Shown: in pieces, positions 18,017-27,014 of the stretch
Numbering within the stretch: position 1 is the first letter of the stretch
Layout: each line of letters starts with the position of its first letter
Assembly: GCA_965262505.1 (NCBI GenBank)
Contig: CBDHFM010000030.1
Location: 930,001 to 994,000 of the forward strand
Direction of reading: 5' to 3'
Source: JACPPO01 sp965262505
Lineage (GTDB): Bacteria; Acidobacteriota; Vicinamibacteria; Vicinamibacterales; UBA2999
DNA length: 64,000 nt
Program-made: the position numbers and the translations under genes
The notes under the pieces: model-generated
What the model was told of the DNA's origin: nothing
The model's input: the letters and a program-made list of their open reading frames with translations, nothing else
The model's database searches: none

Positions 18017-18898
18017 TTAGCGCCCCACGCCTGCGGGGTCGCGAACCCGGCGGTTGAAGTCGTCCACTTCGTTCAACGGCGCGCAGATTTCTTCGGTGAT
18101 CCCGGAGAATAGCCCGTGCCATCCATAAAACGTGTGGTTGCTGGGAGGCTCTCGCCTGAAGACTTTCGTGTCCGATACCCACGGGGCCGCGTAGTACGTG
18201 GGGTCGTAAAGCGTCAGGTGAACCTCCATCGTGTCGGCATCGACTCGTCTGTAACGCTCTTCGATTCTCGCTTGGAAACTTTTCGGAAAACCCCAGTAGT
18301 CGAGCCACGCTCTGTCATCAAGACCGACTGTCTGGACAACAAGGGTGTCTCCTTGCCACTCGCCAACCGAGTGTCCATACCACGCCGGTCCAAGGTTATC
18401 GAGGTTCTCCCCCGCAGGCACTGCTCGCCCGTCGAGCCAGATTTCGCGCAGTTGTCGTTCCCGCTGGAAGAATTGCATCAATCTGTTGTCAAGATGGACA
18501 AACTCGACAGGTAATGGCTGGAAAAAGAGGCGTGGAAAACCCTGCTGGTTGCACTGCATCATGGGATCGTTTGACAGCGCGGGCACGACGGCTCTCGCAC
18601 GGCCGGGGTGCTCCCCCTCCCTCGGCTCCTCGCCCAATCGTGTGCCGCGGGCCGGAAGATTGGCGTCGAGCCGCGCCTGGCCCTCCGGCGTCATGGGAGG
18701 CACATTCGGGCTGAGACCCATATCTCCTTCTTTTCGGTCCCAGATTCCGGACAAGTCACGCGGATCGAATCGGCCCGTCGCCGTTCCCGCACTCCCCTGC
18801 TGCTGCCCTGGCGGCGGACCGGTGTCAGCCATTGCTGCCGACGAAACAACAAGCGCCGACACCAAGACAGGGATGACGGTGACGAAACGACTTCGCAT
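18017..18898 (-). CDS. exported WEGDTLVV-family protein of unknown function (c)
   Basis: The product is 293 aa. The signal peptide MRSRFVTVIPVLVSALVVSSAAMA decides for the start at 18898; an in-frame ATG at 18937 would add 13 residues. Blocks shared with copies (a) and (b) are FDPRDLSGIW, 'MMQCNQQGFPRL', EIWLDGRAVPAGENLDNLG, PAWYGHSVGEWQGDTLVV, 'DDRAWLDYWGFPKSFQARIEERYRR', DPTYYAAPW and a C-terminal 'YGWHGLFSGITEEICAPLNEVDDFNRRVRD'. It lies 53 bases behind a DUF6152 gene on the same strand. Role unknown. Confidence 0.82.
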   Translation of the reverse strand: MRSRFVTVIPVLVSALVVSSAAMADTGPPPGQQQGSAGTATGRFDPRDLSGIWDRKEGDMGLSPNVPPMTPEGQARLDANLPARGTRLGEEPREGEHPGRARAVVPALSNDPMMQCNQQGFPRLFFQPLPVEFVHLDNRLMQFFQRERQLREIWLDGRAVPAGENLDNLGPAWYGHSVGEWQGDTLVVQTVGLDDRAWLDYWGFPKSFQARIEERYRRVDADTMEVHLTLYDPTYYAAPWVSDTKVFRREPPSNHTFYGWHGLFSGITEEICAPLNEVDDFNRRVRDPAGVGR

Positions 18899-18951
18899 AC
18901 GTGAACGTCCCGGCAGGCCTCGCGCGTTGAACCTCATTGCCGTGCCGGACC

Positions 18952-19386
18952 CTACCGTTCCGGACGCTGCGCCGGCTGGGGCGCTCCCGCCTGATTCCTG
19001 TGGAGCAGTTCCGTGCCGTCGGCGCGAATGATCTTGAAGGTCAGCCCCACGGGGGCGCCGCCTCTGGAGGGATAGGCGATGGCAGTCACTTCTTCGCCGG
19101 GTCGCAGCGAATTTCTGTTGTAGCCTTGGCGGGCTAAACTGGAAATATTACTGTGCTCGAGCGCCCAATTCACAACGCTGCCGTCCTCGTCCATCACATC
19201 GATAAAAATGGACACATGGGGATTGCGAAACGCAAATTCCGTTACCGTGCCCTTCAACGTGATGAGCGGCGCGTTCAAATCGTACGAGATTCCCGTACCG
19301 TGATGTGCGAGTAGCGGTCCCGCGATGATCGCCAGGCCCGCAACCAGGGCGAAACATGTGAGCAACTTCTTCATCATGCTGCGCAT
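18952..19386 (-). CDS. exported DUF6152 family protein (copy 2)
   Basis: The product is 144 aa. The signal peptide MRSMMKKLLTCFALVAGLAI...LLA is followed by HHGTGISYDLNAP. It has FAFRNPHVSIFIDV (invariant Asn-Pro-His), SVVNWALEHSNISSLARQGYNRN and GGAPVGLTFKIIRADGTEL. GAGG lies eight bases before ATG 19386; longer readings upstream lack a leader. It precedes the WEGDTLVV gene at 18898. It is the close paralogue of copy 1 at 6913, so the 6.9-9.1 kb and 18.0-19.4 kb blocks appear to be duplicates. Confidence 0.88.
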   Translation of the reverse strand: MRSMMKKLLTCFALVAGLAIIAGPLLAHHGTGISYDLNAPLITLKGTVTEFAFRNPHVSIFIDVMDEDGSVVNWALEHSNISSLARQGYNRNSLRPGEEVTAIAYPSRGGAPVGLTFKIIRADGTELLHRNQAGAPQPAQRPER

Positions 19387-19590
19387 AGGGACCTCGTTTG
19401 GATTCACGACACAACGACGCAAAACCCGCGCAGAGTATATCCGGTAACCCAAGTATGTGGGAATACGGGTTGGCGCGCTGTACCGGGCGCCCTCCCGGCA
19501 GAATCGGGCGTGTTTCACGGCTCTCTTGTTGTGAATACTGATTTCTTTGGAGTCGCAATGGGGTCTAATGTGAGGTAGGAGGAGGGGACG

Positions 19591-20622
19591 ATGACCAAGC
19601 GCCTGTTATGGACACCGCTCATGCTGTGCCTATTCTGCTCGAGCGCCCTGGCGCTCGAGGGCACGCTGCTCGTGTCCAATAGATCCGGGGGAAGTATCTC
19701 CTTCATCGATCTGACCACGGGTGTCGAGATCGCACGCGTACCCATCGGCCCGATCATTCCCCATGAGGTGGCGGTGTCGCCCGACGGGCGGCTGGCCCTG
19801 ACATCGGAGTATGGCCCCAACAGCAATCCCGGCCGCCACGTGATCCTCATCGACGTTGCGACGGCCAGTATCGTCGGGCGCATCGATCTCGGCCCTAACT
19901 CGAGGCCTCATACGGCTCGGTTCCTGCCGGACGGCCGACACGCCGTGGCCACTATGCAGGACTCCGATCAGTTGGCGCTGTTGGACCTGAATAGCATGCA
20001 GGTCGTGCGTAGGTATCCGACCGGAGGCCGCGAGGGCCACATGGTACGGCTGAGTCCGGATGGCTCGCGCGCCTACGTCACCAGCCGCGGAGCGGAGGGT
20101 ACGCTGTCGGTGATTTTTCTGAATGAGGAACGAGCGCCTGTGGTCATCGAGACCGGGCCGGGTGCGGAAGGTCTCTCTGTGGCACCCGATGGCAGCGAGG
20201 TGTGGGTGGCGAACCGGTCGGTGGAGTCGATCTCCATTATCGATACGGAGTCACTCGAGGTGGTCGCGACCCTCGACTCCCGTCGCTTTGCGGGACGGAT
20301 CGAGATCGGTCCCGATTGGCGCGCGATCGTGCCCAACGGGGGCGGAGGTGGGCCGCCGGTCCTGCAGTACTTGCGAGTCTTCGACGTGAAGTCCAGGGAA
20401 ATGCTCACCGAGGCGCCGCTCAGCGACGGTCAGCCTGGAGACGGCAATTTCGGTGTGCTCATTCACGATGGGCTGGCGTTTGCCAGTCACCCCGACGCCG
20501 GCACGATCCAGACGTTCGACCTGGATGCGATGAGTACGCGGGAGGTGCTCGTGATGAATCACGACGCCCCGGACGGGCTGGCCTGGACGCCGATTCGTGT
20601 GAACGTCATGACGAGGCCATAG
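19591..20622 (+). CDS. exported YVTN-type beta-propeller protein
   Basis: The product is 343 aa with a signal peptide ending in SSALALE. It is built of seven-bladed propeller repeats of the YVTN kind: LLVSNRSGGSISFIDLTTG, VAVSPDGRLALTSEYG, 'RFLPDGRHAVATMQDSDQLALLDLNS', VRLSPDGSRAYVTSRG and VAPDGSEVWVANRSVESISIID. A strong AGGAGGAGGGG precedes ATG 19591. An NHL-repeat gene starts 24 bases downstream, so the two are probably co-transcribed. Propellers of this type bind or scaffold; no enzyme activity can be read from the sequence. Confidence 0.83.
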   Translation: MTKRLLWTPLMLCLFCSSALALEGTLLVSNRSGGSISFIDLTTGVEIARVPIGPIIPHEVAVSPDGRLALTSEYGPNSNPGRHVILIDVATASIVGRIDLGPNSRPHTARFLPDGRHAVATMQDSDQLALLDLNSMQVVRRYPTGGREGHMVRLSPDGSRAYVTSRGAEGTLSVIFLNEERAPVVIETGPGAEGLSVAPDGSEVWVANRSVESISIIDTESLEVVATLDSRRFAGRIEIGPDWRAIVPNGGGGGPPVLQYLRVFDVKSREMLTEAPLSDGQPGDGNFGVLIHDGLAFASHPDAGTIQTFDLDAMSTREVLVMNHDAPDGLAWTPIRVNVMTRP

Positions 20623-20645
20623 GAGATTGGACTGGAGGAGACGCC

Positions 20646-21689
20646 ATGCGTAGGATCGCCGTCTTACTGTTGTGTCTGTTCAGCTGGCCCTTGGCGGCGC
20701 AGGAGGTGCCCCGCTTCGAAGTCGACCCTTCGTGGCCCAGGCCCCTACCCGACGGGTGGATCAACGGGCAGGTCGGCGGAGTCTGCGTCGACGCTCACGA
20801 TCACATCGTCATCGTAGACCGCCGGAACATCACCGAGGAGGAAACTGAAACGTCGAACCCGACACCACCGATCATCATGTTCGACACGACCGGCAACGTG
20901 GTGGCGTCGTGGGGCGACCCCGACACCGTACCGAATTCCATCCATGGGTGCTCCTTCGACAGCGGGAACAATGTCTGGGTAGCGGGCAACCAGGATGCGA
21001 TCGTTCAGAAATACAGCCACGAAGGTGAGCTTCTGATGCAGATCGGTACGCGCGGAGTCTTCGACACCTCGGACGGCACGCTTGACGGCCAACTGCTGAA
21101 CTCGGGCCGCGATCGGCTCTTCCGTCCATCTGGTGCGGCCGTTCATCCGGGCACGGGAGACATCTATGTGTCGGATGGTTACGGCAACAAGCGTGTGGCC
21201 GTATTCGACGCAGCCGGAAACTTTCTACGCCAGTGGGGCCGGCAGGCCGCCGAGGAAGAGGTCCGTGCCGGCACGCCGGGCGCGTTTGCCGAGACGGTTC
21301 ACTGCATCGCCGTCAGTCGCGAAGGGCTCGTGTATGTGTGCGATCGGCAGGGGGATCGCGTTCAGGTATTTGACGGGATGGGCACCTATGTTCGCAGCAT
21401 CCGGATCCACACCGACACACCGAACGCCCGCGGCACCGCGTGGTGGGTGGCCTTTTCGCCTGATGCGGGACAACGGTATTTGTACGTGATGAACGGCGGC
21501 CAGGAGCAGGTCCATGTTCTCGATCACGCGAGTGGCGAAACCCTTTCGACATTCGGCCGTCCCGGCCATCAAATAGGACACTTCACCCACGGTCATACGC
21601 TCGCCACCGATTCGTCGGGCAATCTCTACGTTGCGGAGACGAACTGGGGTAGAAGAGTCCAACGATTCACGCTCGTCACAGGCCGCTAG
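20646..21689 (+). CDS. exported NHL-repeat (peptidyl-lyase-like) protein
   Basis: The product is 347 aa: signal peptide MRRIAVLLLCLFSWPLAAQ, then EVPRFEVDPSWPRPLPDGW. A six-bladed NHL propeller follows, with PSGAAVHPGTGDIYVSDGYGNKRVAVFDAAG, 'VHCIAVSREGLVYVCDRQGDRVQVFD' and LATDSSGNLYVAETNWGRRVQRF. The 'F.VDPSWP.PLP..W..G...GV..D..D.IW' opening is shared with the gene at 42593-43768. It resembles peptidylglycine amidating-lyase-like propellers, but the metal ligands cannot be judged by eye. It follows the YVTN gene by 23 bases and converges on the cyclase gene. Confidence 0.82.
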   Translation: MRRIAVLLLCLFSWPLAAQEVPRFEVDPSWPRPLPDGWINGQVGGVCVDAHDHIVIVDRRNITEEETETSNPTPPIIMFDTTGNVVASWGDPDTVPNSIHGCSFDSGNNVWVAGNQDAIVQKYSHEGELLMQIGTRGVFDTSDGTLDGQLLNSGRDRLFRPSGAAVHPGTGDIYVSDGYGNKRVAVFDAAGNFLRQWGRQAAEEEVRAGTPGAFAETVHCIAVSREGLVYVCDRQGDRVQVFDGMGTYVRSIRIHTDTPNARGTAWWVAFSPDAGQRYLYVMNGGQEQVHVLDHASGETLSTFGRPGHQIGHFTHGHTLATDSSGNLYVAETNWGRRVQRFTLVTGR

Positions 21690-21695
21690 CCCAGA

Positions 21696-22652
21696 TCATC
21701 GCACCGCGACGGGCGCCACCGAGGAGCCGGTGGCACCCCTGAGCTTCAGCGGCTCGACGATGAAGGCGAACTCGTGAATGCCCTTCTCCACGAGTTCATC
21801 GAGCTTGAGACTCTCGATCAGGTAGATCCCGTTCGTCACCAGCAGGATCTGGTGGACCGGTGAGCTGAGATTCGGATCGGGGTTCGGGTTGACCTCGACG
21901 CAGCAGCTGTCCGATCCGACGATCATCGGACTCTGACGCGCCAGCCACTCGGCTGCTCCAACGCCCAGCCCCGGCTGCGTCCGGAAGTAGCGGGCGTTGT
22001 CCTGCCCCCACAGTAGTCCAAATCCCGTATTGATGATGATCGCGTCGCCAGTCTCGAGCGTCAGGTTCTGCCGCTCGAGCGCGTCCTCGAGATCCTGCGC
22101 CGTGATCTCGTACCGATCGCCCAGCATCTCGACGCCGCGCAGCGCCGCCACGTCGATCAGGACACCGCGGGTGATCAGGGCGCCCGCCTTCTCGATACCA
22201 AGCCTGGAAAAGCCGGTTCGCGTGGCGACCTCGTCAATCTTGAAACAGTTGTAGAGGCTGTTGCCAATCGATTGATGGCCGAAGCCGTCGATCTGCGTGC
22301 CGACCTGACCGAGTTCCGTTGTCACAATTTCCTCGTTCGAGCCGCGGGTATTCGAGCCGGGCGGCCAGTTCGTTCTCTTCAACTGCTGGCTGTAGATGCG
22401 GTCTCCGTAGAACGGCATCCCGCCGAACAATGGATAGCCTAGCTCGATCACTTCGCCGACCTCGATCAGCCGCGCGGCGCGCAGGACGACCTCGGGCGTC
22501 ATCAGGTTGGCGGTTCCCCGTTCGTCGCCCGCCCCCCATCTCGACGGGCAGCGTTCAGCATCAGTCGGCGGCCGCCAGTCCTGCGCGCTTGCCGAAGCGC
22601 TTCCAAGGCTTAGAACCGACAGCGTCGCCATGGCCATAATCAAGCGTGGCAT
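21696..22652 (-). CDS. exported cyclase-family (PF04199, kynurenine-formamidase-like) protein
   Basis: The product is 318 aa with a signal peptide (MPRLIMAMATLSVLSLGSASASAQ) and then CPSRWGAGDERGTANLMTPE, the usual opening of this family. The metal-site region is GQVGTQIDGFGHQSIGN, the GTQxDGxxH variant of the HxGTHxDxPxH motif seen in one subgroup. Later come 'RGVLIDVAALRG..ML', GDAIIINTGFGLLWGQ and 'GSDSCCVEVNPNPD'. Relatives are Mn/Zn hydrolases acting on amides or cyclic compounds. The leader implies periplasmic location, which is unusual. AGGAG sits nine bases before ATG 22652, deciding the start. Confidence 0.85.
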   Translation of the reverse strand: MPRLIMAMATLSVLSLGSASASAQDWRPPTDAERCPSRWGAGDERGTANLMTPEVVLRAARLIEVGEVIELGYPLFGGMPFYGDRIYSQQLKRTNWPPGSNTRGSNEEIVTTELGQVGTQIDGFGHQSIGNSLYNCFKIDEVATRTGFSRLGIEKAGALITRGVLIDVAALRGVEMLGDRYEITAQDLEDALERQNLTLETGDAIIINTGFGLLWGQDNARYFRTQPGLGVGAAEWLARQSPMIVGSDSCCVEVNPNPDPNLSSPVHQILLVTNGIYLIESLKLDELVEKGIHEFAFIVEPLKLRGATGSSVAPVAVR

Positions 22653-22805
22653 GCTCGTTCTCCTGTGTGTTTCGTGAAGCCCGTAGTGTCCCACAATCAG
22701 CCGTCCCTGGAAGGCGAGGCGTTCTGGGCTATGCTGCCCGCCGCGATTGACGCGACGGCCGTGCGCCTTCTCTTCTTCACCCTCGCCGCGTGGTTCCACC
22801 AACCC

Positions 22806-24818
22806 TTAGCAGCGCGGGATGGTCAGCCCTGCTGGCAAGGCAGTGGAGTCATCTCCACACGCTTGGTTGAGTTGCTGTTGTGAGATGCCGCCCCTGGGGA
22901 GGGTGTGGACGAGGATGGCACCTTCGAGGGTGGCGCCGGTGAGGTCGGCGTCGCGGAGGACGGCGTCGGTGAGGTTGGCACCCCCGAGGGACGCGTTGGT
23001 GAGGTTGGCGCCGATGAGGTTGGCGAGGTTGAGGAGGACGTCGCGGAGGTCGGCGTCGCGGAGGTCGGCGCCGATGAGGAGGGCACCTTCGAGGTCGGCG
23101 TAGCGGAGGAAGGCACCTGCGAGGTCGGCGCCGCGGAGAAAGACACCTACGAGGCTGGCGCGGGTGAGGTCGGCGTCGCGGAGGATGACACCTTCGAGGT
23201 TGGCGCCGGTGAGGATGGCACCTTCGAGGGTGGCGCCGGTGAGGTCGGCGTCGCGGAGGATGGCACCTTCGAGGGTGGCGCCGGTGAGGTCGGCATCGCG
23301 GAGGAAGGCACCTCCGAGGTTGGCGTTGGTGAGGAAGGCACCTTCGAGGGTGGCGCCCGTGAGGTCGGCGTCGCGGAGGACGGCATCTTCGAGGGTGGCG
23401 TCGCGGAGGATGGCACCTTCGAGGGTGGCGCCCGTGAGGTCGGCGTCGCGGAGGAAGGCACGTTCGAGGGTGGCGCCGGTGAGGTCCGCGTTGGTGAGGT
23501 CGGCGGCGGTGAGGTCGGCGGCGGTGAGGTCGGCGGCGGTGAGGTCCGCGGCCGTGAGGTCCGCGGCCGTGAGGTCAGCGGCGTAGAGATTGGCGTCCAA
23601 GAGGATGGCGTTGGTGAGGTTGGCTAAGCTGAGGTCGGCGTTCTCAAGGAACGCGCCGGTCGCATCAGCGTTCCGAAGATCCACCAATCGCAGGTCGGCG
23701 CCAGCAACAAAGCCATTCCGTTCCTCTTCTGCGATGAGTGTGTAGTTCGCGGGTCGCTCCGAGACTTGCGCCTCACGCAGGTTCGCGGACACGTTGACGC
23801 CCAGCGCGGAGAATGCCCGGGGGACCAGGTCAACCGGAACGCCAGTGATTGCTTCGCGAGACAGCCCCACCATGATCGCCGCGGTCACCAGCACCGCTGC
23901 TGCTCGCTTGTAGGTTCTCACGTCTTTCAAGCCAGTTAGCGGAGAGAGTCGATCCCGTGCTTCGCCGCGCAGCGTTCGGCGAGCCGTAAGTTGCAATAGC
24001 AGGGCAGATGTGACCGCCAGCACAACGAGCGCGATGTGCAGACTCGTCCCCGGCCAGTCGTGCCGTGGCAGATACCGGCCCCAGAACAGCAGTATCGTCA
24101 CAGGCACAATCCACCACGCGAGGACGACGGCCAGGAGCGCCCTCGGACGAGCGAAATCTGGTCGGTCCTTTCGGAGACGCGGCATGTGAATGCGGACGAG
24201 TCCCGTGAGGAGCCAGGGGTAGGCCTTCTTGTCGACGGGAACGCCGTCAGGAAAGACGGCCGGCAGCGTGGCTAGGAGCCTCCACAAGTGCTGGAGTATC
24301 AGGTGTAGATACAGGTAGACGCCTAACAGGATTACCGGCGCCGCCCAGTAGAAGCCGGCGATCGGGATCGCGGCGCCGATGATCGGTAGCGGCGAGGACG
24401 CGGTGTTCGTCAGAAGCCTCACGTCGGTGGTCGTAGCGATCGTGAGCCAGGAATACAGGCAGGCCAGCAGGAGACCAGACGACAGCTTTCGAGCATTCTT
24501 GGCGGCCTCCTCGACCGTTCGCAGCGTCTCTGGGAAGCCCTTTCCGATGTCGTCAGGTAACGTCGCGCCCGTGGTCACCGCGCCGGCGAGTTGCTCCGCA
24601 AGCAGCCCTTTCGCCTTGGCCAGGTCCGTGTTCGTGAGGTCGGCCCCACGCAGGTCGGCCCCACTCAAGTCGGCCTCACGCAGGTCGGCCCCGCTCAGGA
24701 TGGCGTCACGCAGGCCGGCCTCGCTCAGGTCCGCACGCTCGTCTGGATTCTGGGAGCGCCAAGCGTTCCAGGCTTCGGCTCCCTGCCTCAAGACCTTGAC
24801 GTGCTCCGGGTTTGCCAT
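22806..24818 (-). CDS. membrane pentapeptide-repeat protein
   Basis: The product is 670 aa. It begins with MANPEHVKVLRQGAEAWNAWR and a short pentapeptide block (about 32-65: ADLSEAGLRDAILSGADL..). A hydrophobic central region (about 90-370) has around six membrane helices. The long C-terminal right-handed quadrilateral helix (about 420-660) is made of A(D/N)LxG repeats. A mixed membrane plus double pentapeptide-block layout is found in bacterial proteins of unknown role. The DNA of the long block is a 15-bp repeat (see the repeat entry). No gyrase-protection-type flanking genes are seen. The stop is followed closely by the convergent side of the cyclase region. Confidence 0.85.
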   Translation of the reverse strand: MANPEHVKVLRQGAEAWNAWRSQNPDERADLSEAGLRDAILSGADLREADLSGADLRGADLTNTDLAKAKGLLAEQLAGAVTTGATLPDDIGKGFPETLRTVEEAAKNARKLSSGLLLACLYSWLTIATTTDVRLLTNTASSPLPIIGAAIPIAGFYWAAPVILLGVYLYLHLILQHLWRLLATLPAVFPDGVPVDKKAYPWLLTGLVRIHMPRLRKDRPDFARPRALLAVVLAWWIVPVTILLFWGRYLPRHDWPGTSLHIALVVLAVTSALLLQLTARRTLRGEARDRLSPLTGLKDVRTYKRAAAVLVTAAIMVGLSREAITGVPVDLVPRAFSALGVNVSANLREAQVSERPANYTLIAEEERNGFVAGADLRLVDLRNADATGAFLENADLSLANLTNAILLDANLYAADLTAADLTAADLTAADLTAADLTAADLTNADLTGATLERAFLRDADLTGATLEGAILRDATLEDAVLRDADLTGATLEGAFLTNANLGGAFLRDADLTGATLEGAILRDADLTGATLEGAILTGANLEGVILRDADLTRASLVGVFLRGADLAGAFLRYADLEGALLIGADLRDADLRDVLLNLANLIGANLTNASLGGANLTDAVLRDADLTGATLEGAILVHTLPRGGISQQQLNQACGDDSTALPAGLTIPRC
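22905..23640. repeat. 15-bp-periodic coding repeat of the pentapeptide block
   Basis: The DNA repeats every 15 bases with forward-strand units such as GAGGTCGGCGTCGCG and GAGGGTGGCGCCGGT, about 48 units. It encodes (on the reverse strand) the A(D/N)LxG helix. Several units are nearly identical, which suggests recent expansion. A long open forward-strand frame here is only an antisense shadow of this periodicity. Confidence 0.85.
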
Positions 24819-24847
24819 CGAAGGATCCTCTCCCGGGAGTGAGGCGC

Positions 24848-26017
24848 TTATTCCGCTGGCTCGATGCGCCGAATCGTCCCCGAGGCGTCCGGGTGGTCGT
24901 AGCTGGTGAAATAAATGAATCCATCCGGTCCCTGCCGCACGTCGCGGACCCATTGTCCGATGTTGCTGAACAGGTTTTCACGGAGCTCGGCGTTGCCAGC
25001 CTCGTCGAACGCGACGCGATGAATCTGATTCGTATTCAGGCCACCGAGGAATAGACTGCCCTGCCACGCGGGGAACGCGTCTCCGGTATAGAACAACATG
25101 CCTGAAGGATGGATATCCGGTTCGATCCAGGAGATGTGCGGTTCGGTCACTTCCACTCCGGCTGCAAGAGGTTCGTCTGCCGGCAGCCCCACCCCGTAGT
25201 TGGCGCCCGCGCGGAGGATGTTGGCCTCGTCGCCGTGCTCGATCGACCAGATATCACCGGTGTCCGGATGCGTGGCCATCGCATGGATATTCTGATGCCC
25301 GTAGGTGAAGATCTCAGGCTGGGCCCCGGCGCGGCCGACGAAAGGATTGTCGTTCGGTACTGAACCGTCATCGCGGATCCGGAGGATCTTCCCGGCGTGA
25401 TTATCGAGCTCCTGGGCGCGCCCCAGGTTCGGACGGCCACCAGCACTGGCCGACATGAAAATACTTCCATCGAGAGCAAACGTGATGCGAGAGTTTTGCC
25501 GCCCGTTTGTTTCTGCCCAGGCGTCGGCGATGAATACGTCTTCGACGTCGGTCAACTCGGTTCCGCTGAACACACCGCGCCCGAGGGCTTCGGTGACTCC
25601 GTCTTCGCCTTGCTTGTCGTAGGTAAAATACAGCACGCTATTTTCCGCGAAGTCGGGGTGGAGCGCGATATCCATCAAGCCCTTCGAAGGACCATCGTGA
25701 AACACCTCAGGTATTCCCGGGATCGACTCCTCCTGGAGCACACCGTCACGAACCATGCGCAACTGTCCACCCATCTCCGTAAACAACATGTTGCCGTCTG
25801 GAAGAAAGACCATTGAATAGGGGTAGGCGAGGCCGTCGGCGATGGTAACGAGACGAATCCCATATTCCGCGGTATCGAACTGAGTAGGTATGACATCCGC
25901 CACGGGTTCCGGCCCGGCGTCCGGCTCCGCTGGAGCGCAACCGGTCGCAAGTACCAGGACAATCATGGCGATGAATCGGGACCGGAAAAGATGAGCTCGG
26001 AAGGACACGTTCTTCAT
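24848..26017 (-). CDS. PQQ-type glucose/sorbosone dehydrogenase-family protein, likely lipoprotein
   Basis: The product is 389 aa. The leader ends in LVLATGCAPAE, a plausible lipobox. The six-bladed soluble glucose dehydrogenase propeller follows, with GLAYPYSMVFLPDGNMLFTE, 'GLMDIALHPDF....LYFTY', 'NHAGKILRIRDDGSVPNDNPF', TYGHQNIHAMATHPDTG and 'IEHGDE.NI..AGANYG'. It would oxidise sugars or polyols in the periplasm using PQQ; PQQ synthesis genes are not in the window. The gene lies 29 bases before the pentapeptide-repeat gene. Only fold and family are certain, not the substrate. Confidence 0.88.
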   Translation of the reverse strand: MKNVSFRAHLFRSRFIAMIVLVLATGCAPAEPDAGPEPVADVIPTQFDTAEYGIRLVTIADGLAYPYSMVFLPDGNMLFTEMGGQLRMVRDGVLQEESIPGIPEVFHDGPSKGLMDIALHPDFAENSVLYFTYDKQGEDGVTEALGRGVFSGTELTDVEDVFIADAWAETNGRQNSRITFALDGSIFMSASAGGRPNLGRAQELDNHAGKILRIRDDGSVPNDNPFVGRAGAQPEIFTYGHQNIHAMATHPDTGDIWSIEHGDEANILRAGANYGVGLPADEPLAAGVEVTEPHISWIEPDIHPSGMLFYTGDAFPAWQGSLFLGGLNTNQIHRVAFDEAGNAELRENLFSNIGQWVRDVRQGPDGFIYFTSYDHPDASGTIRRIEPAE

Positions 26018-26121
26018 AGCTTATAGGAAGCCAACAATCGCTGTCTCAGGAGGGTCGGCGGGGTGCCCCCCGATCGGTTACTGTTAGGGGCTTCTGCCGG
26101 ATCGATGCGTTTGGGGGAGAC

Positions 26122-26997
26122 ATGGACAGCATCAAGCGCGCTGAAATAATCGTGGGAGCACTACTCCTCGTGTTCACGCTGGTTGGCCGTCCGGTCTCGG
26201 CCCAAAGCGATTTTGCCGGAGAGTGGCTCGACCTTGGTCACGAAGATGTCGAGGTGGATCGCCGAGGGGGCGCCCTGTACGGCGATTACACGGGTCTGCC
26301 GATCAACGAGGCTGCTCGCATGAGAGGCGAGACCTACGACGCATCGGTGTTCTCGCTGCCCGAGTGGCAGTGCCGTCCGCATGGTGTCGACTTCATGCCG
26401 TTCGGCGCGTCGGAACTGCGCGTCTCGAAAGAAGTCGATCCCGTCACGCAGGAGTTCATCGCCTGGCGCATGCACTGGCTGCGATCTGCACGAGACCGAC
26501 TTGTCTACATGGATGATCGACCTCATCCTCCCGAACATGCTCCGCTTACCTGGGAAGGGTTTTCCACCGCGCACTGGGAGGGGAACATGTTGGTGATTCG
26601 GACCACGCACATGAAGGAAGACTACCTCCGGCGTAACGGCATCTCACGCAGCTCCCTGGCGGCGCTGACGGAGTTCCTGTTCGTTCATGGAGATTACCTG
26701 ACATGGACCGTCGTCATCGATGACCCGCCGTATCTGGACGAACCCCTGATTCGAAACATGTCGTATGTCCGGCTGCCGCGGCAGGATCTTCCCGCGTATC
26801 CCTGCCCGGTTGTTGTCGAGGAGGTCCGGCCGAAAGGCTTCGTACCGCATTTCATGCCAGGGGAGCACCCGTACCTGGACGAGTATGGGGAGAGAATCGG
26901 AGTGCCCCCGGAACTCCTGCGTGGGGGTGCCCGGACCCTGTACCCCGAGTATCGGTTGGAGTTGAAGGAGCTGTGGCCGGAAGGGTTCCAATATTGA
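26122..26997 (+). CDS. exported protein, divergent WEGDTLVV-family member (d)
   Basis: The product is 291 aa. The signal peptide ends VSAQSDFAGEW, corresponding to the 'LSGVW' block. The core is recognisably related but altered: YMDDRPHPPEHAPLTWEGFS and then TAHWEGNMLVIRTTHMKEDY, followed by 'LRRNGISRSS' and VVIDDPPYLDEPLIR. The C-terminal 50 residues (PHFMPGEHPYLDEYGERIG...) are not shared. It is first in a forward unit with the MBL gene, DUF6152 copy 3 and member (e). GGGGGAGAC directly precedes ATG 26122. Function unknown. Confidence 0.75.
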   Translation: MDSIKRAEIIVGALLLVFTLVGRPVSAQSDFAGEWLDLGHEDVEVDRRGGALYGDYTGLPINEAARMRGETYDASVFSLPEWQCRPHGVDFMPFGASELRVSKEVDPVTQEFIAWRMHWLRSARDRLVYMDDRPHPPEHAPLTWEGFSTAHWEGNMLVIRTTHMKEDYLRRNGISRSSLAALTEFLFVHGDYLTWTVVIDDPPYLDEPLIRNMSYVRLPRQDLPAYPCPVVVEEVRPKGFVPHFMPGEHPYLDEYGERIGVPPELLRGGARTLYPEYRLELKELWPEGFQY

Positions 26998-27014
26998 AGA
27001 GAGCGGAGCGAACA

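Noticed and set aside
22905..23627. Long forward open frame with a repeating EVGVAEDG-type peptide
   Set aside because: It is antisense to the pentapeptide block; the 15-bp repeat keeps several frames open. It has no leader, ribosome site or family.
22905..23640. Possible CRISPR array because of regular repeats
   Set aside because: Repeats are contiguous 15-bp coding units with no unique spacers, and no cas genes are near.
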